NCBI GenBank assembly: GCA_937901915.1
Contig: CALGUD010000113.1
Span: forward strand, 1-32,518
Direction: 5' to 3'
Length of the DNA: 32,518 bases
Source: an uncultured Flavobacteriaceae bacterium
GTDB taxonomy: Bacteria > Bacteroidota > Bacteroidia > Flavobacteriales > Flavobacteriaceae
Positions 5,548 through 15,724 of this stretch are shown one piece after another. Position 1 is the first letter of the stretch; each line of letters starts with the position of its first letter. The position numbers and the translations under genes were made by a program. The notes beneath the pieces were generated by a model. The model was not told the DNA's origin and made no database searches. It was given only the letters and a program-made list of their open reading frames with translations.

Positions 5548-7827
5548 TTAAAACGGATAACCAATAGCAAAATTTAAGATAGGACTGCTTATATCGAAAT
5601 CCAGACGTTCTCCTTCATCTAAAAATGGTTTTTGAATGGGTGCAGCGAGGTCAAAACGGATAACGAAATTCTGAATATCTACACGCAAACCAACTCCAGC
5701 GCCTACCCCTAATTCACTCATAAAATCTGAAGTAAACTTTCCACCCTCAAGCGCATCATTTTCTTTTAAAAGCCAAACATTTCCAGCATCTGCAAATACA
5801 GCCCCTTTTAAAAATGAATAGATTGGAAACCTGTATTCGAGGTTGGCTTCTAAACGTATATCCCCGGACTGGTTAAAAATGGTGCCTTCTTCACCTGATT
5901 CCGGCCTGTAACTACCGGGACCAAGGGACCTAATACGAAATGCCCTGACGCTATAGGGTCCTCCTGAAAAGTATTGTTTAGAAAATGGCAGGGTTTCTGA
6001 GTTACCATAAGGGATTCCAATCCCTCCAAAGAGTCTGGCTACCAGGGTTTGGGCCGACCCTAACCGTAAATGGTACCGAATATCCACATCTGTCTTTGCA
6101 TACTGCGCATACTCCAATCCTAAAAAGGTACTTTTTCCTCCACTGAGTAGCTTGAGAACATTTCCTGCCACATCAAGGTTTGCATTGAAAAATATGGGAT
6201 GTTTTATCTTCGAGTCAACAAGTTCATTATATGTAAAGGAATACGTGAGTCCTGCAATAAATTGTTGCTCAAAACTACCTCGTAGAAATTGATTGTTATC
6301 CAGTATTTCCTGGAATTCAACAGTTACCCGGGACAAATTTACATAATTGATACTAATAGGATTTAATTCATGATATACGTATTTATTGGCATTCCAGTTA
6401 TATCCGAAGGTCCCGGTAAAAGAATTCAAACCAAACAATTGGCTACGGTTTAAATACTCTGCCCCTAGGCTTATTTTGGTTTTAGGTATGGCGTATTCAA
6501 ACTGGTCAACAATTTTTATCGGAAAAAGTAAACGCGGAAATATTAAGTCTGTGTTTAATCCAAGCTGGGTGCTGCTCAATGCTTTATTATCGCCTCCACC
6601 AATTTGCATTTCGTACCCAACTTTACCCGTAATATTTAATGTCTCTCCTCCTTTAAACAGGTTTCTGTTGGTGTAGGTTAATGAAAGTGTTGGTCCTGCA
6701 AAATTATTTGATTTTGAAACTGCCTGTAATTCTGCACGTATTGCCCGTTTATTTAAAGGAGAAAGATGAATATACGCATCCAGCATTCCTATTCCGTCAT
6801 CTGAGGCTTCCGTGTTTATTTCCTCATAGCGTATGTTTACAAACTTGTACGTGCCAATAGAAGATAGCCTGTTGCTTGTAAGTTGCGATGCTTTTGGATC
6901 ATACCTTTCTCCTTCCTTTAATAAAATATAAGGAGCCAGTCTTTTTGGTTTAAAGAAAGTAGTATCCTGGATAAAATTTATTCCTTCCAGGGAAACTGTA
7001 TCTTTTACTATACTATCTGTATCTACTGAATAATTTGGAAATACATTTACTGAATTTATATTATATGGAATCTTTGACTTTTCGGGTACTTCTTTTTTCA
7101 ATCTTAAAAAAAGATCAAATCCTTTATTGTCATACCTATTTGTATCTACTTCAAAAATCAAAAAATCGGCATTAAAATTATAATATCCATCCAGTTTTAG
7201 GTGTTTATCAATTCGTTCTCTTTCTAATTTTAAAACTGCCAGGTCATATCTGGCACCTTCTTTAATAACTGTTTCATTTAGTTTGCTTTTTATTTGATCA
7301 TATAATTCTTTTTCATATCCTGGTATACTATCAAAACTCTCCAACTGATAAGCCTTTAATGTATAGGGTTGCCTTACACCCGCGGTATATTCTACACTAG
7401 CTGTTTTCTCGCCCCTGTCTCCTGCAGAAACTACTTCATTTCTGAAAAAACCTCTATTTTCTAACCTGTTATTTATAAGTTCTTCTGTTTGAGGTATATT
7501 TACATCTGAAAGATATACAGGTTCTTCTCCAATTTTCTTATTAAGAAATCTGTTAATAAATCCGGGCTTTTCCTTTTGAGCTTTATAATGAGCCCAAAGG
7601 CCTAATCTCATACCCAAAAATTTGCTGTTTGGCTCCGGGTAGAATAAGTTTTCCAATTCTTCTTTGAGTCGTTTGCGTTCTTTTATTTTGGCTTCGGATT
7701 CCAGTTTTATTTCAGATCCTGTATACAATAACTCATCTTCGGGCATATATTGTTTTACCCCACATGATGAAATCATGATAAACATTATGGTTAAAAACAG
7801 GCCTTGTATGAGGTGTGTTTGTTTCAA
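5548..7827 (-). CDS. tamL: TamL: lipoprotein outer-membrane assembly factor of the TamA/BamA (Omp85) family
   Basis: This is a 759-residue Omp85-family protein. The N-terminus is a lipoprotein signal with lipobox ISSC and C22 as the modified residue, which distinguishes Bacteroidota TamL from proteobacterial TamA. Residues about 70-370 hold POTRA-like domains and about 380-759 the 16-strand barrel. The conserved loop-6 motif appears as VRAF at 627-630, in a GGPYSVRAFRIRSLGPGSYRP-like context, and the C-terminal strand ends in Phe. The start is a TTG three bases after the tamB stop: no ATG gives a usable signal peptide, and tight coupling to tamB fits. With TamB it is expected to move proteins or phospholipids between the membranes. 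Confidence 0.93.
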   Translation of the reverse strand: MKQTHLIQGLFLTIMFIMISSCGVKQYMPEDELLYTGSEIKLESEAKIKERKRLKEELENLFYPEPNSKFLGMRLGLWAHYKAQKEKPGFINRFLNKKIGEEPVYLSDVNIPQTEELINNRLENRGFFRNEVVSAGDRGEKTASVEYTAGVRQPYTLKAYQLESFDSIPGYEKELYDQIKSKLNETVIKEGARYDLAVLKLERERIDKHLKLDGYYNFNADFLIFEVDTNRYDNKGFDLFLRLKKEVPEKSKIPYNINSVNVFPNYSVDTDSIVKDTVSLEGINFIQDTTFFKPKRLAPYILLKEGERYDPKASQLTSNRLSSIGTYKFVNIRYEEINTEASDDGIGMLDAYIHLSPLNKRAIRAELQAVSKSNNFAGPTLSLTYTNRNLFKGGETLNITGKVGYEMQIGGGDNKALSSTQLGLNTDLIFPRLLFPIKIVDQFEYAIPKTKISLGAEYLNRSQLFGLNSFTGTFGYNWNANKYVYHELNPISINYVNLSRVTVEFQEILDNNQFLRGSFEQQFIAGLTYSFTYNELVDSKIKHPIFFNANLDVAGNVLKLLSGGKSTFLGLEYAQYAKTDVDIRYHLRLGSAQTLVARLFGGIGIPYGNSETLPFSKQYFSGGPYSVRAFRIRSLGPGSYRPESGEEGTIFNQSGDIRLEANLEYRFPIYSFLKGAVFADAGNVWLLKENDALEGGKFTSDFMSELGVGAGVGLRVDIQNFVIRFDLAAPIQKPFLDEGERLDFDISSPILNFAIGYPF

Positions 7828-7830
7828 TTT

Positions 7831-10800
7831 TTACTTCTTTTTAATCTTTTTATCTTCTTTTTCTGCTTCTTCTTTAACATCTTCTTCTACGGTTTTTTTC
7901 CATAACTCTTTGAATTTATTAAATTCCCTGTTATAAATAAATGCAATTCCGGTAACAATCAGCTGTCCGTCAATTACACTTTCAAACTCATTTCTTCTGA
8001 ATCCTTTTAATCTAAAACGTCCATTTTCAGTAAGCAAGTATTCAATATTTACATTTCCAATTATAGGGGTACTTTCCTGTGTATGGGAGCTACTGCCTTC
8101 TATATCTACTTCACTTCCTACCTGTACAATCAACCTGTCACTAAACAGTCGTTTACTGGCGTTTACATCTAATTGTGTTCTTTCTTGAGGAGTTTCTCCC
8201 TGGTAATCGGTATAGCTGTCTATCCCAAAATCAAGGTCCACGCCCGTGTTTCCTATAATCTTGTTTGAGAAGGTGTTTAATTGCCCTGACAAAACCTTAT
8301 TTACGTTATCCCGTGCTATAGAGGCTGGCCCCCCGGCACTTCCGTCACTGGTAGAACCGGGAAAAAATCGGTTGAGTACCAGCAAAGAGAATACTTGTTT
8401 ATTAAGTTCTTCTTCCTGATTATTGAGCTGCTGAACCCGGCCATAAACTTCGCCACCCAATGCTCCTTGTTCATCTTCAGGGATATCAAGGTTGAATGAT
8501 ATTTCAGGTTTAAGAAGTTCTCCCTCTACATTGAGATATACCAAAAAAGGAAGTTCCTGTTGGTACCGGCTGGCAATTGCTGCACTTTCACCGGATGTCT
8601 GGGTTGCCATTAATGGTGCCGCAGAAGTTTTGACATTATATAGTGCTCTTACATCCAGTGATGCTTCCAGGGGGGCACCATTCCATGTAATAGTACTTCC
8701 TGATACAATATCGAATCTCCTTTTTATCAGGTTATAAAGGCTGGCTTCATAATGTCCGTCTTCAATTACATACCTTCCTGCTAATCTTACCCTTCCATTC
8801 GGCTCGACCGAGAAATTGAAATCTCCTTCCCCTTTAACCTGGAAATTATCCCCGGTCCTTTCATTAATGATGATATTAAAAACGGCATCGTTTTCGACTT
8901 TAATGGACGCATCTATATCATATCCTTTCAATATTGCAGTGGTTGATTCATTTTCTGATGTTCTTGTAAGAATAGCATCAGGATTCTCACGGTTTACAAA
9001 TATTACCACCCCTTCACGCTCTATGACATCTACTCTGGATTCCGGAACTATAACAGTAAAGTTTGCCCCTTCGCTGATTTGAACACTTCCATTTACTACA
9101 GGCAATGTTAAATCCCCTTTAACACTTAAATCTGCGCTCAGATTTACCTTTCCATAAAAAAGGTCATTATCTCCCTCTGATGCATTTATTGCCTGGAAAT
9201 CATCAGCTTTTAAAGTCAGGTCAAAAGCGGGATTTGTAAGTTCTTCAGTGAAAATTGTTCCATCCAGTTGAAATGTATTACTGTCGGTATCTACAATGGT
9301 GAAGTTATCAAAATACACTCCTTCATTGTTCAGCTTCAAACTTTCCTCTGCCAACAAGAATTTAGAATTCAGGCTGTTTATCACAAAACCTGCATCCTTA
9401 AAATTTATAACGCCTTCATACTGTGGATCGGTAGTTGTACCGGTAATTTTTATATTTCCATACAGAATTCCTTCTGTATTTGAGATAATATTTTCTGTAA
9501 ATCCTTCAATTGTTTTAACCTGTACTTCATTGAGAGATAAATCAAGGTTAAGCAGTGCACCGCTTTCTGCAGCTATGTAATCTCCAGTTAGGTCCAAATC
9601 AGCATTACCACCTTTTAAAGCAAGGTCAAAATCATATCTCTCCCTACTCTTTGAAGTAGCATCTATTGTGAGCTGCCCCAGGGGAACTTCCAGTATTTTA
9701 AGACTATCAATTGTAAGTCCCGCTATGATTCCGGAATCTCCATAAGGGTCATTCACGCTAAAATTTCCTTTTAGCATTCCCGTCGCTAATCTTTCGTCCG
9801 GATTGAGTAAGGACGTGAATGTGCTTAATTTAAAATTTTCGAAGTTAATATCCAGTTTCTCGGTGTTTTGAGCACTAATGGTAGTGGTAATGGCTATCTC
9901 CTGTTGGTTCCTGTTAATTATAAAATCATTAAAATCTATAAACTTGGTAGCGATCAGTATTTGATTTCCGGAAGAAATATCCCAGGGCGCCTTATTCAGT
10001 AATAAACCTTCAGGATTCACATGAACCTGTATACTGTCTTGTGCTATTTGTATTTCAGATTGAATATGGGCCAGCATTTCGTTTTCATCAAATGCATTGA
10101 AATCGAGAAGGATGGTTTTATTATCTACCACTCCTTCAAAAGAGGTTCTTTTAAGTGAAAGTGGATCCCAGGTTATACCTGCCCAACCCAAATTGAACTT
10201 CAGATTGGTAGGATCAGAATTTACATCAAGATATAAACTGTCTACAATACCTTTTTGATATTTTATGAATGGAGCCGATACATGTGCGTCAAGTGTGTTT
10301 TCAGCTTCTTTAAAATCTATAGCCACAGTTACTGTATCTAATCTTTCAAGTCCTTGCATAAAAACTTCTTCAAGAACCGGGGTTTGACGAATTACCATGT
10401 TCAGTTCCATAGTTGCTGGTTTTTGCACACTATCCTGCTGGACACTAAGAGAGTCAGACATATGTCGCCCTAACTGCCTTTTCAGAGCTGCTGTAAGTTC
10501 CTGCGGATTGGAATTTGAAATTAAAAATGCGTCCATAACCCTACTTGATACATATGCCCGGGTACTGTCATTTTTAACATTTGCCTGGACACTAAAGTCG
10601 CCAATGTTATAGGCATCATTATTATATACGGCTACCCCATCTGTGATATCTGCATTGAGGTGAAAATCGGATGAAGTCCCTTCATAACCGGCATTCAGCA
10701 AAAACCGGGTCCTGATATCCTGTCGCGTGATGCCCAATGCGTATAAATCTGCACCTATTACATCTATAATTGCAGTATAATGTGGGGAGACAGAATCCAG

Positions 10801-12834
10801 TTGTATGTTTACTTTCCCGGTTAAGTTGAGGTTTTCATCTTTATATCTTAAATCTACATGTCCGTTTCCATTTTTCATATCCCCGGTTAAGGATAGGTTT
10901 GAAAAGTCGTAATTACTGAACTCCAGGGTAGTAAAATCTGATTCCAGCGTAGCGTCGAGCGTATTTACACCGGATCCTTTACCGGAAGCTTTGGCTACAA
11001 ATGTAACCGTCCCCAATTTGGGATTCTTAAGTATTTTATCAAGTTCCAGGGAATTTACATTTAAAGTTGCATCAAATACCAGTATATCAGTATTGGTAAA
11101 ATTTCCATCAACCTCAATATCCCCTTCGGGGGTGGTAAGAACAGTAGTGGTTGAGAAATCATTAAGACCGCCCGTGAGGTTTCCTCGTATGATCAGGACT
11201 TCAGGAATATCGACACCTGAATTATTCTCAGGCAAAAACTTTTCTACATCTGTTTTTTGGGATTTCACAACAAATTGATCTAAGTCAAAATGAAGTTGAT
11301 CCGGATTTACAACATCATCTACAGAACCCTCAACAGTAATTCCAGTTGTTGTTCCCCACTGTACATTGGTTTCAGCCAATTGGATCTGTTTAAGAGTTCC
11401 TGCCAGGCGGATAGTGCCCGTTATGTCTTTTTGGGAGAGCGTGTTTAAGTAGTGGTTATTTGCGAGTTTCGGTTGAAATATAAAAATTTCATCCATGGCT
11501 ATTCTAAAATCGGGTAAATCCAATTTTACAGCAGTCTGTTCGGGATTATCCAAAAAGTGATCAATAGACTGGTAACCTAATTGTATAGTACCATTTACTC
11601 TGCTTTTATTTGTATTTATCAATAAATCAGATAGGGCAAGGGATGTGTTGTTCAATTCTAAATTAAATGCAATTCTATTAAGGTTGAAGCCACTCTCCTG
11701 AAAAGAGAGTTCTTCCAGTTGCATTTTTGCATTATTAGGTTCAAGCAATAGATTTTCTGCAATGAAAGTAAGATTTGTGAATTCTAAAGCCTGCGGATCA
11801 AAAATGCCTGTTTGAGGGGATTGGCTTCCGCTTTGAAAAAGAATGTTATTTTCCTTCAAGGAGATAGTATTTGCACCTATATTCCATTCAGGCCAGGTAA
11901 ATTTTGAAGGAGCTGCAGGTACAGAATCTCTAGTTGATACGTCATCTGAAAATGGCAATCGGATAACTATATCCGAATCATTGAGCTCCAGGTTATCGAG
12001 GTTTAGAATTTGTTCTTTGAGGTTCATTTCCGGCGACTCCAATAAGAAGCTGGTAATGTTAACATCCGCAAAAAACTGATCCGGGCCGGCATTATAAGTA
12101 GCTTTTACATTTTCAATTTTCAATTCCCCTACATTTATAACCGGTAATGTAGTGGCCTGAGATTGTGATACAGTATCTGTTTCTTTTGTTGTGGTTTGAT
12201 TGTAAACAATAGTAGAATTTGTTATTTCAGCATCACCTACACTAAAAATCATTTCGGTAAAATCCATTTCCTCAACTTCCAGAAGTAATGTACCGAGTTG
12301 CAATGAACTTTGTATCCCGGCAAATTCATCGTTATAATCTACATCAAAATCATTGAAATCCAAGGTGCCTATTATAAGTTCCGGGCTTTGGGTTTGGGTG
12401 GTATCCTGTGGGGTTGCGAAGGCTTCTGCTATAAAATCAAAGTTAAACCTCCCTGTTTCGTTGCGATGGATATTGGCATTTAAGCCGGACCAATCTACTG
12501 ACTTAATATTTATTTTTTCCATCCGAATAAGCGGAGCAAGAGCAATAGAAGCTTCGAGTTCCCGGGAATACACTAATGTATCTCCTTTTTCATCTTCAAG
12601 ATAAAGGCCTTTCAGGTATACATTGCCTGAAAAGGTTACAAAAAGGCGGTCAATGTTTATTTCTGTACCGGTTTTGCCGGATACATATTTAACAACCCTG
12701 CCTACAATAATGTCCTGTCCCCATGGACTTCTGATAAAAAGAATGAGTGCAACAAAAAATAAAAGCAACCCAATTACAATTTTTGAAAGGGTTCTTAAAA
12801 ATTTATTTTTCTTGATTTTACTTTTGCCTGGCAT
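7831..12834 (-). CDS. tamB: TamB: inner-membrane-anchored translocation/assembly module protein
   Basis: This is a 1667-residue protein. One membrane anchor covers residues about 12-32 after a basic K-rich N-terminus. A very long stretch of short amphipathic beta strands follows, typical of AsmA/TamB proteins that form a hydrophobic groove across the periplasm. The conserved C-terminal TamB domain (DUF490) covers about 1280-1640, with RVRLAGRYVIEDGHYEASLY and an SDRLIVQVGSEVDIEG segment. The end is a Lys/Glu-rich tail (EEDVKEEAEKEDKKIKKK). The gene precedes tamL by 3 bases and is in the same transcript. In Bacteroidota TamB is usually this long, around 1450-1700 residues. It is intact, with no frameshift. 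Confidence 0.94.
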   Translation of the reverse strand: MPGKSKIKKNKFLRTLSKIVIGLLLFFVALILFIRSPWGQDIIVGRVVKYVSGKTGTEINIDRLFVTFSGNVYLKGLYLEDEKGDTLVYSRELEASIALAPLIRMEKINIKSVDWSGLNANIHRNETGRFNFDFIAEAFATPQDTTQTQSPELIIGTLDFNDFDVDYNDEFAGIQSSLQLGTLLLEVEEMDFTEMIFSVGDAEITNSTIVYNQTTTKETDTVSQSQATTLPVINVGELKIENVKATYNAGPDQFFADVNITSFLLESPEMNLKEQILNLDNLELNDSDIVIRLPFSDDVSTRDSVPAAPSKFTWPEWNIGANTISLKENNILFQSGSQSPQTGIFDPQALEFTNLTFIAENLLLEPNNAKMQLEELSFQESGFNLNRIAFNLELNNTSLALSDLLINTNKSRVNGTIQLGYQSIDHFLDNPEQTAVKLDLPDFRIAMDEIFIFQPKLANNHYLNTLSQKDITGTIRLAGTLKQIQLAETNVQWGTTTGITVEGSVDDVVNPDQLHFDLDQFVVKSQKTDVEKFLPENNSGVDIPEVLIIRGNLTGGLNDFSTTTVLTTPEGDIEVDGNFTNTDILVFDATLNVNSLELDKILKNPKLGTVTFVAKASGKGSGVNTLDATLESDFTTLEFSNYDFSNLSLTGDMKNGNGHVDLRYKDENLNLTGKVNIQLDSVSPHYTAIIDVIGADLYALGITRQDIRTRFLLNAGYEGTSSDFHLNADITDGVAVYNNDAYNIGDFSVQANVKNDSTRAYVSSRVMDAFLISNSNPQELTAALKRQLGRHMSDSLSVQQDSVQKPATMELNMVIRQTPVLEEVFMQGLERLDTVTVAIDFKEAENTLDAHVSAPFIKYQKGIVDSLYLDVNSDPTNLKFNLGWAGITWDPLSLKRTSFEGVVDNKTILLDFNAFDENEMLAHIQSEIQIAQDSIQVHVNPEGLLLNKAPWDISSGNQILIATKFIDFNDFIINRNQQEIAITTTISAQNTEKLDINFENFKLSTFTSLLNPDERLATGMLKGNFSVNDPYGDSGIIAGLTIDSLKILEVPLGQLTIDATSKSRERYDFDLALKGGNADLDLTGDYIAAESGALLNLDLSLNEVQVKTIEGFTENIISNTEGILYGNIKITGTTTDPQYEGVINFKDAGFVINSLNSKFLLAEESLKLNNEGVYFDNFTIVDTDSNTFQLDGTIFTEELTNPAFDLTLKADDFQAINASEGDNDLFYGKVNLSADLSVKGDLTLPVVNGSVQISEGANFTVIVPESRVDVIEREGVVIFVNRENPDAILTRTSENESTTAILKGYDIDASIKVENDAVFNIIINERTGDNFQVKGEGDFNFSVEPNGRVRLAGRYVIEDGHYEASLYNLIKRRFDIVSGSTITWNGAPLEASLDVRALYNVKTSAAPLMATQTSGESAAIASRYQQELPFLVYLNVEGELLKPEISFNLDIPEDEQGALGGEVYGRVQQLNNQEEELNKQVFSLLVLNRFFPGSTSDGSAGGPASIARDNVNKVLSGQLNTFSNKIIGNTGVDLDFGIDSYTDYQGETPQERTQLDVNASKRLFSDRLIVQVGSEVDIEGSSSHTQESTPIIGNVNIEYLLTENGRFRLKGFRRNEFESVIDGQLIVTGIAFIYNREFNKFKELWKKTVEEDVKEEAEKEDKKIKKK

Positions 12835-13030
12835 ACACCTGCTTTATCCAACCATAGTTTACAACCTATAAATTTACAGGATTAAATGCAGAGTTCAGTT
12901 ACACTTATCTTAATAAGTCAGGATATTTCGCTTTTGGGATAATAAATTTTAGCCTCTCATGATAAAAGGCCTGTTTAATTCCGAATAGGTGTTAAAATGA
13001 TAAAAATAATTAATAAAGTTCTACAAACAA

Positions 13031-13432
13031 TTATTGCATATACTTCATCATTATACCTTGAAGTTCCATACCCCACTCCTGACCTGCGGCCATATTCTTA
13101 CTAGCTAATTCACCTGCTTTTTCAGTTACTTTTTTTCCTACCGGGGACTCATAAAACTCCAGCATTTTTTTAACCTCATCATGGGTAAAAGCTTCCATGT
13201 ATATTTTTGCCATTTTATCATATAAAGCTGGTAACGATGCATCAAAATCTTTTGAAAAATCAGCTCTTTTATCTTCAGGAATACTTCCCATTACTTCTTC
13301 TTTAGCTAACTCCATTTGTGCTCCCGACCCGGAAGCTTTTAGAACTTTTATAACATCTTCTTTAAAAGCATCTTGGGCCATTCCAAATTGGGAAGCCAGG
13401 ATGATAGCTACTGTAAAAATTAATTTTTTCAT
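13031..13432 (-). CDS. exported DUF2059 family protein
   Basis: This is a 133-residue protein. Residues 1-19 form a signal peptide ending GMAQ, so the product is periplasmic or secreted. The mature part is all-helical and matches the DUF2059 pattern: FKEDVIKVLKASG, then a helix with DFDASLPALYDKMAKIYMEA, then FTHDEVKKMLEFYESPVGKK near residues 80-105. The family has no established biochemical role. It stands alone between metG and tamB, on the same strand, with about 100 and 200 bases on either side. The 196-base gap downstream holds no recognisable gene. Confidence 0.9.
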   Translation of the reverse strand: MKKLIFTVAIILASQFGMAQDAFKEDVIKVLKASGSGAQMELAKEEVMGSIPEDKRADFSKDFDASLPALYDKMAKIYMEAFTHDEVKKMLEFYESPVGKKVTEKAGELASKNMAAGQEWGMELQGIMMKYMQ

Positions 13433-13539
13433 TTTTTGTGTGTTTAAGTTAGTACTAATCAGAATTTTGTGTTTTCAATGAGACCCTCTATCTTTCTGAA
13501 CCAATATTTGGCAAACTCCTGCTTTTAATTTATTCAAGT

Positions 13540-15636
13540 TTAATTTATTGTAACTCCATTACTAATATTTTCTTCATCTGGGTTCACAAATACGAGTTTC
13601 CCTTCTTTATTTTGAGTCATCAGGATCATACCTTCACTGTTTATGCCTTTCAGGGCTCTAGGAGCAAGGTTTACAAGAACAGTTACTTTTCTCCCTATAA
13701 TATCTTCGGGGCTGAAACTTTCGGCAATACCGGAGACTATGGTACGCACATCTATACCTGTATCAACCTTTAAAACCAATAATTTTTTGGTCTTAGGCAT
13801 TTTTTCGGCTTCAATAATGGTTCCCACTCTTAAATCGAGCTTTGAAAAATCTTCAAAAGTTATGGTTTCTTTTTGTGGTGCTGTTTCCATGTTTTCTGAT
13901 TCGTTGGCTTTTTTAGTGGCTTCCAGTTTGTCTAATTGTTTTTGAATGTCGGTATCTTCTATTTTTGAGAAAAGCAGCTCGGCTTCACCTATTTTGTGTT
14001 TTGAATGAAGGAGTGTTTCCTGGGAAGTAACTGCATTCCATGACATCTCGACTGCCTGCCCGACTTTGTCATTCAGGCGGGCGCTCGATGTGACATTAAG
14101 TATTTTTTTAAGCTTATTGGAAGTAAAAGGCAAAAAAGGTTCGCTTAAAATTGCTAATGCCGATGCTATTTGCAAGGCGACAAACATAATTGTTTTTACC
14201 CGTTCTTCATCTTCTTTAATGATTTTCCAGGGTTCTTCATCGGCCAGGTATTTATTTCCCAATCTTGCAACGTTTAAAAGTTCCTGCGAGGCTTCCCTGA
14301 AGCGGTATCTTTCAATGGAGGACTCTAAAATTGCAGGAAATTTTCTCAGCTCATCTAAAGTGGTAGTATCAATACCGGATAATTTACCCGGTTGTGGAAC
14401 TATCCCTCCATAGTACTTATTGGTTAGCACTACTACCCGATTAATAAAATTTCCGAAAACGGCAACGAGTTCATTGTTATTTCTCGCCTGAAAATCTTTC
14501 CAGGTAAAATCGTTGTCTTTAGTTTCGGGGGCAGTGGCTGTTAATGCATAGCGAAGCACATCTTGCTGGCCGGGAAACTCTTCAAGGTATTCATGCAGCC
14601 AAACGGCCCAGTTTTTTGAGGTTGAAAGTTTATTTCCTTCGAGGTTTAAAAACTCATTGGCCGGTACATTTTCCGGAAGGATATAGCTTCCTTCTGCCTT
14701 AAGCATTACCGGAAAGATTATGCAGTGAAAAACGATGTTGTCTTTCCCAATAAAATGCACGAGTTTCGTTTCTTTATCTTTCCAGTAAGGTTCCCAATCC
14801 TTTCCTTCTCTTTTCGCCCATTCTTTGGTGGACGAGATATATCCTATGGGTGCATCAAACCAAACATATAAAACTTTTCCTTCAGCACCTTCGGCAGGCA
14901 CAGGTATTCCCCAATCGAGGTCGCGGGTTACTGCCCTTGCTTTAAGGCCGTCATCTAACCAGCTTTTTACCTGTCCGTACACATTGGGTTTCCAGTCGTT
15001 TTTATGCTCTCCTAATATCCATTGTCTTAAAAAACTATCGTACTTGTCTAAGGGTAAAAACCAGTGTTTAGTTTGCTTAAGGCTGGGCTTTGTGCCGGAT
15101 ATGGTAGATTTCGGGTTGATTAAATCGGTAGCATTCAATGAACTGCCGCAACTTTCACATTGGTCTCCGTAAGCTTCTTCATTTCCGCATTTGGGGCATG
15201 TTCCTATTACAAACCGGTCTGCCAAAAACTGGTTTGCTTCTTCATCATAAAGTTGTTCGGTAGTTTCTTCCAGAAATTTACCTTCACTGTTCATTTTCTT
15301 AAAAAAATCTGATGCAGTTTCATGGTGAACTTCGGCTGAAGTCCGGGAGTAATTGTCAAATGATATTCCAAAATCCTCGAAAGATTTCTTTATAATGGCG
15401 TGGTATTTATCAATGATTTCTTTGGGTGTAACACCTTCTTTTTTTGCTTTCATGGAGATGGCCACACCATGTTCATCACTTCCGCAAACAAATGCTACAT
15501 CGTTCCCTTTTAACCGTAAATACCTGGAATAAATATCGGCAGGAACATATACTCCTGCTAAATGTCCTATATGAATGGGTCCATTTGTGTATGGCAATGC
15601 TGCCGTTATTGTATACCTTTTTGGATTTTGTAACAT
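13540..15636 (-). CDS. metG: methionyl-tRNA synthetase with C-terminal tRNA-binding domain
   Basis: This is a 698-residue class I synthetase that charges tRNA-Met with methionine, needed for initiation and elongation. The HIGH motif is HIGH at residues 22-25. A zinc knuckle has C147, C150, C160 and C163. The KMSKS loop appears as KLSTS at 336-340. An anticodon-binding helical domain follows to about 550. Residues about 592-695 form the EMAP-II/Trbp111-like OB fold (TFEDFSKLDLRVGTIIEAEK, PRALKGINSEGMIL) that dimerises the enzyme and binds tRNA. A minus-strand TATTTTTG (15659-15666) could be its -7 element. The sequence is complete and ordinary for the phylum. Confidence 0.98.
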   Translation of the reverse strand: MLQNPKRYTITAALPYTNGPIHIGHLAGVYVPADIYSRYLRLKGNDVAFVCGSDEHGVAISMKAKKEGVTPKEIIDKYHAIIKKSFEDFGISFDNYSRTSAEVHHETASDFFKKMNSEGKFLEETTEQLYDEEANQFLADRFVIGTCPKCGNEEAYGDQCESCGSSLNATDLINPKSTISGTKPSLKQTKHWFLPLDKYDSFLRQWILGEHKNDWKPNVYGQVKSWLDDGLKARAVTRDLDWGIPVPAEGAEGKVLYVWFDAPIGYISSTKEWAKREGKDWEPYWKDKETKLVHFIGKDNIVFHCIIFPVMLKAEGSYILPENVPANEFLNLEGNKLSTSKNWAVWLHEYLEEFPGQQDVLRYALTATAPETKDNDFTWKDFQARNNNELVAVFGNFINRVVVLTNKYYGGIVPQPGKLSGIDTTTLDELRKFPAILESSIERYRFREASQELLNVARLGNKYLADEEPWKIIKEDEERVKTIMFVALQIASALAILSEPFLPFTSNKLKKILNVTSSARLNDKVGQAVEMSWNAVTSQETLLHSKHKIGEAELLFSKIEDTDIQKQLDKLEATKKANESENMETAPQKETITFEDFSKLDLRVGTIIEAEKMPKTKKLLVLKVDTGIDVRTIVSGIAESFSPEDIIGRKVTVLVNLAPRALKGINSEGMILMTQNKEGKLVFVNPDEENISNGVTIN

Positions 15637-15724
15637 CTGTATATAATTATTGAAGCCACAAAAATAATGATTTTATTGAGGTATAAAATAATATAGTTGA
15701 ATGAACCTTAGATTAAAACAAATA

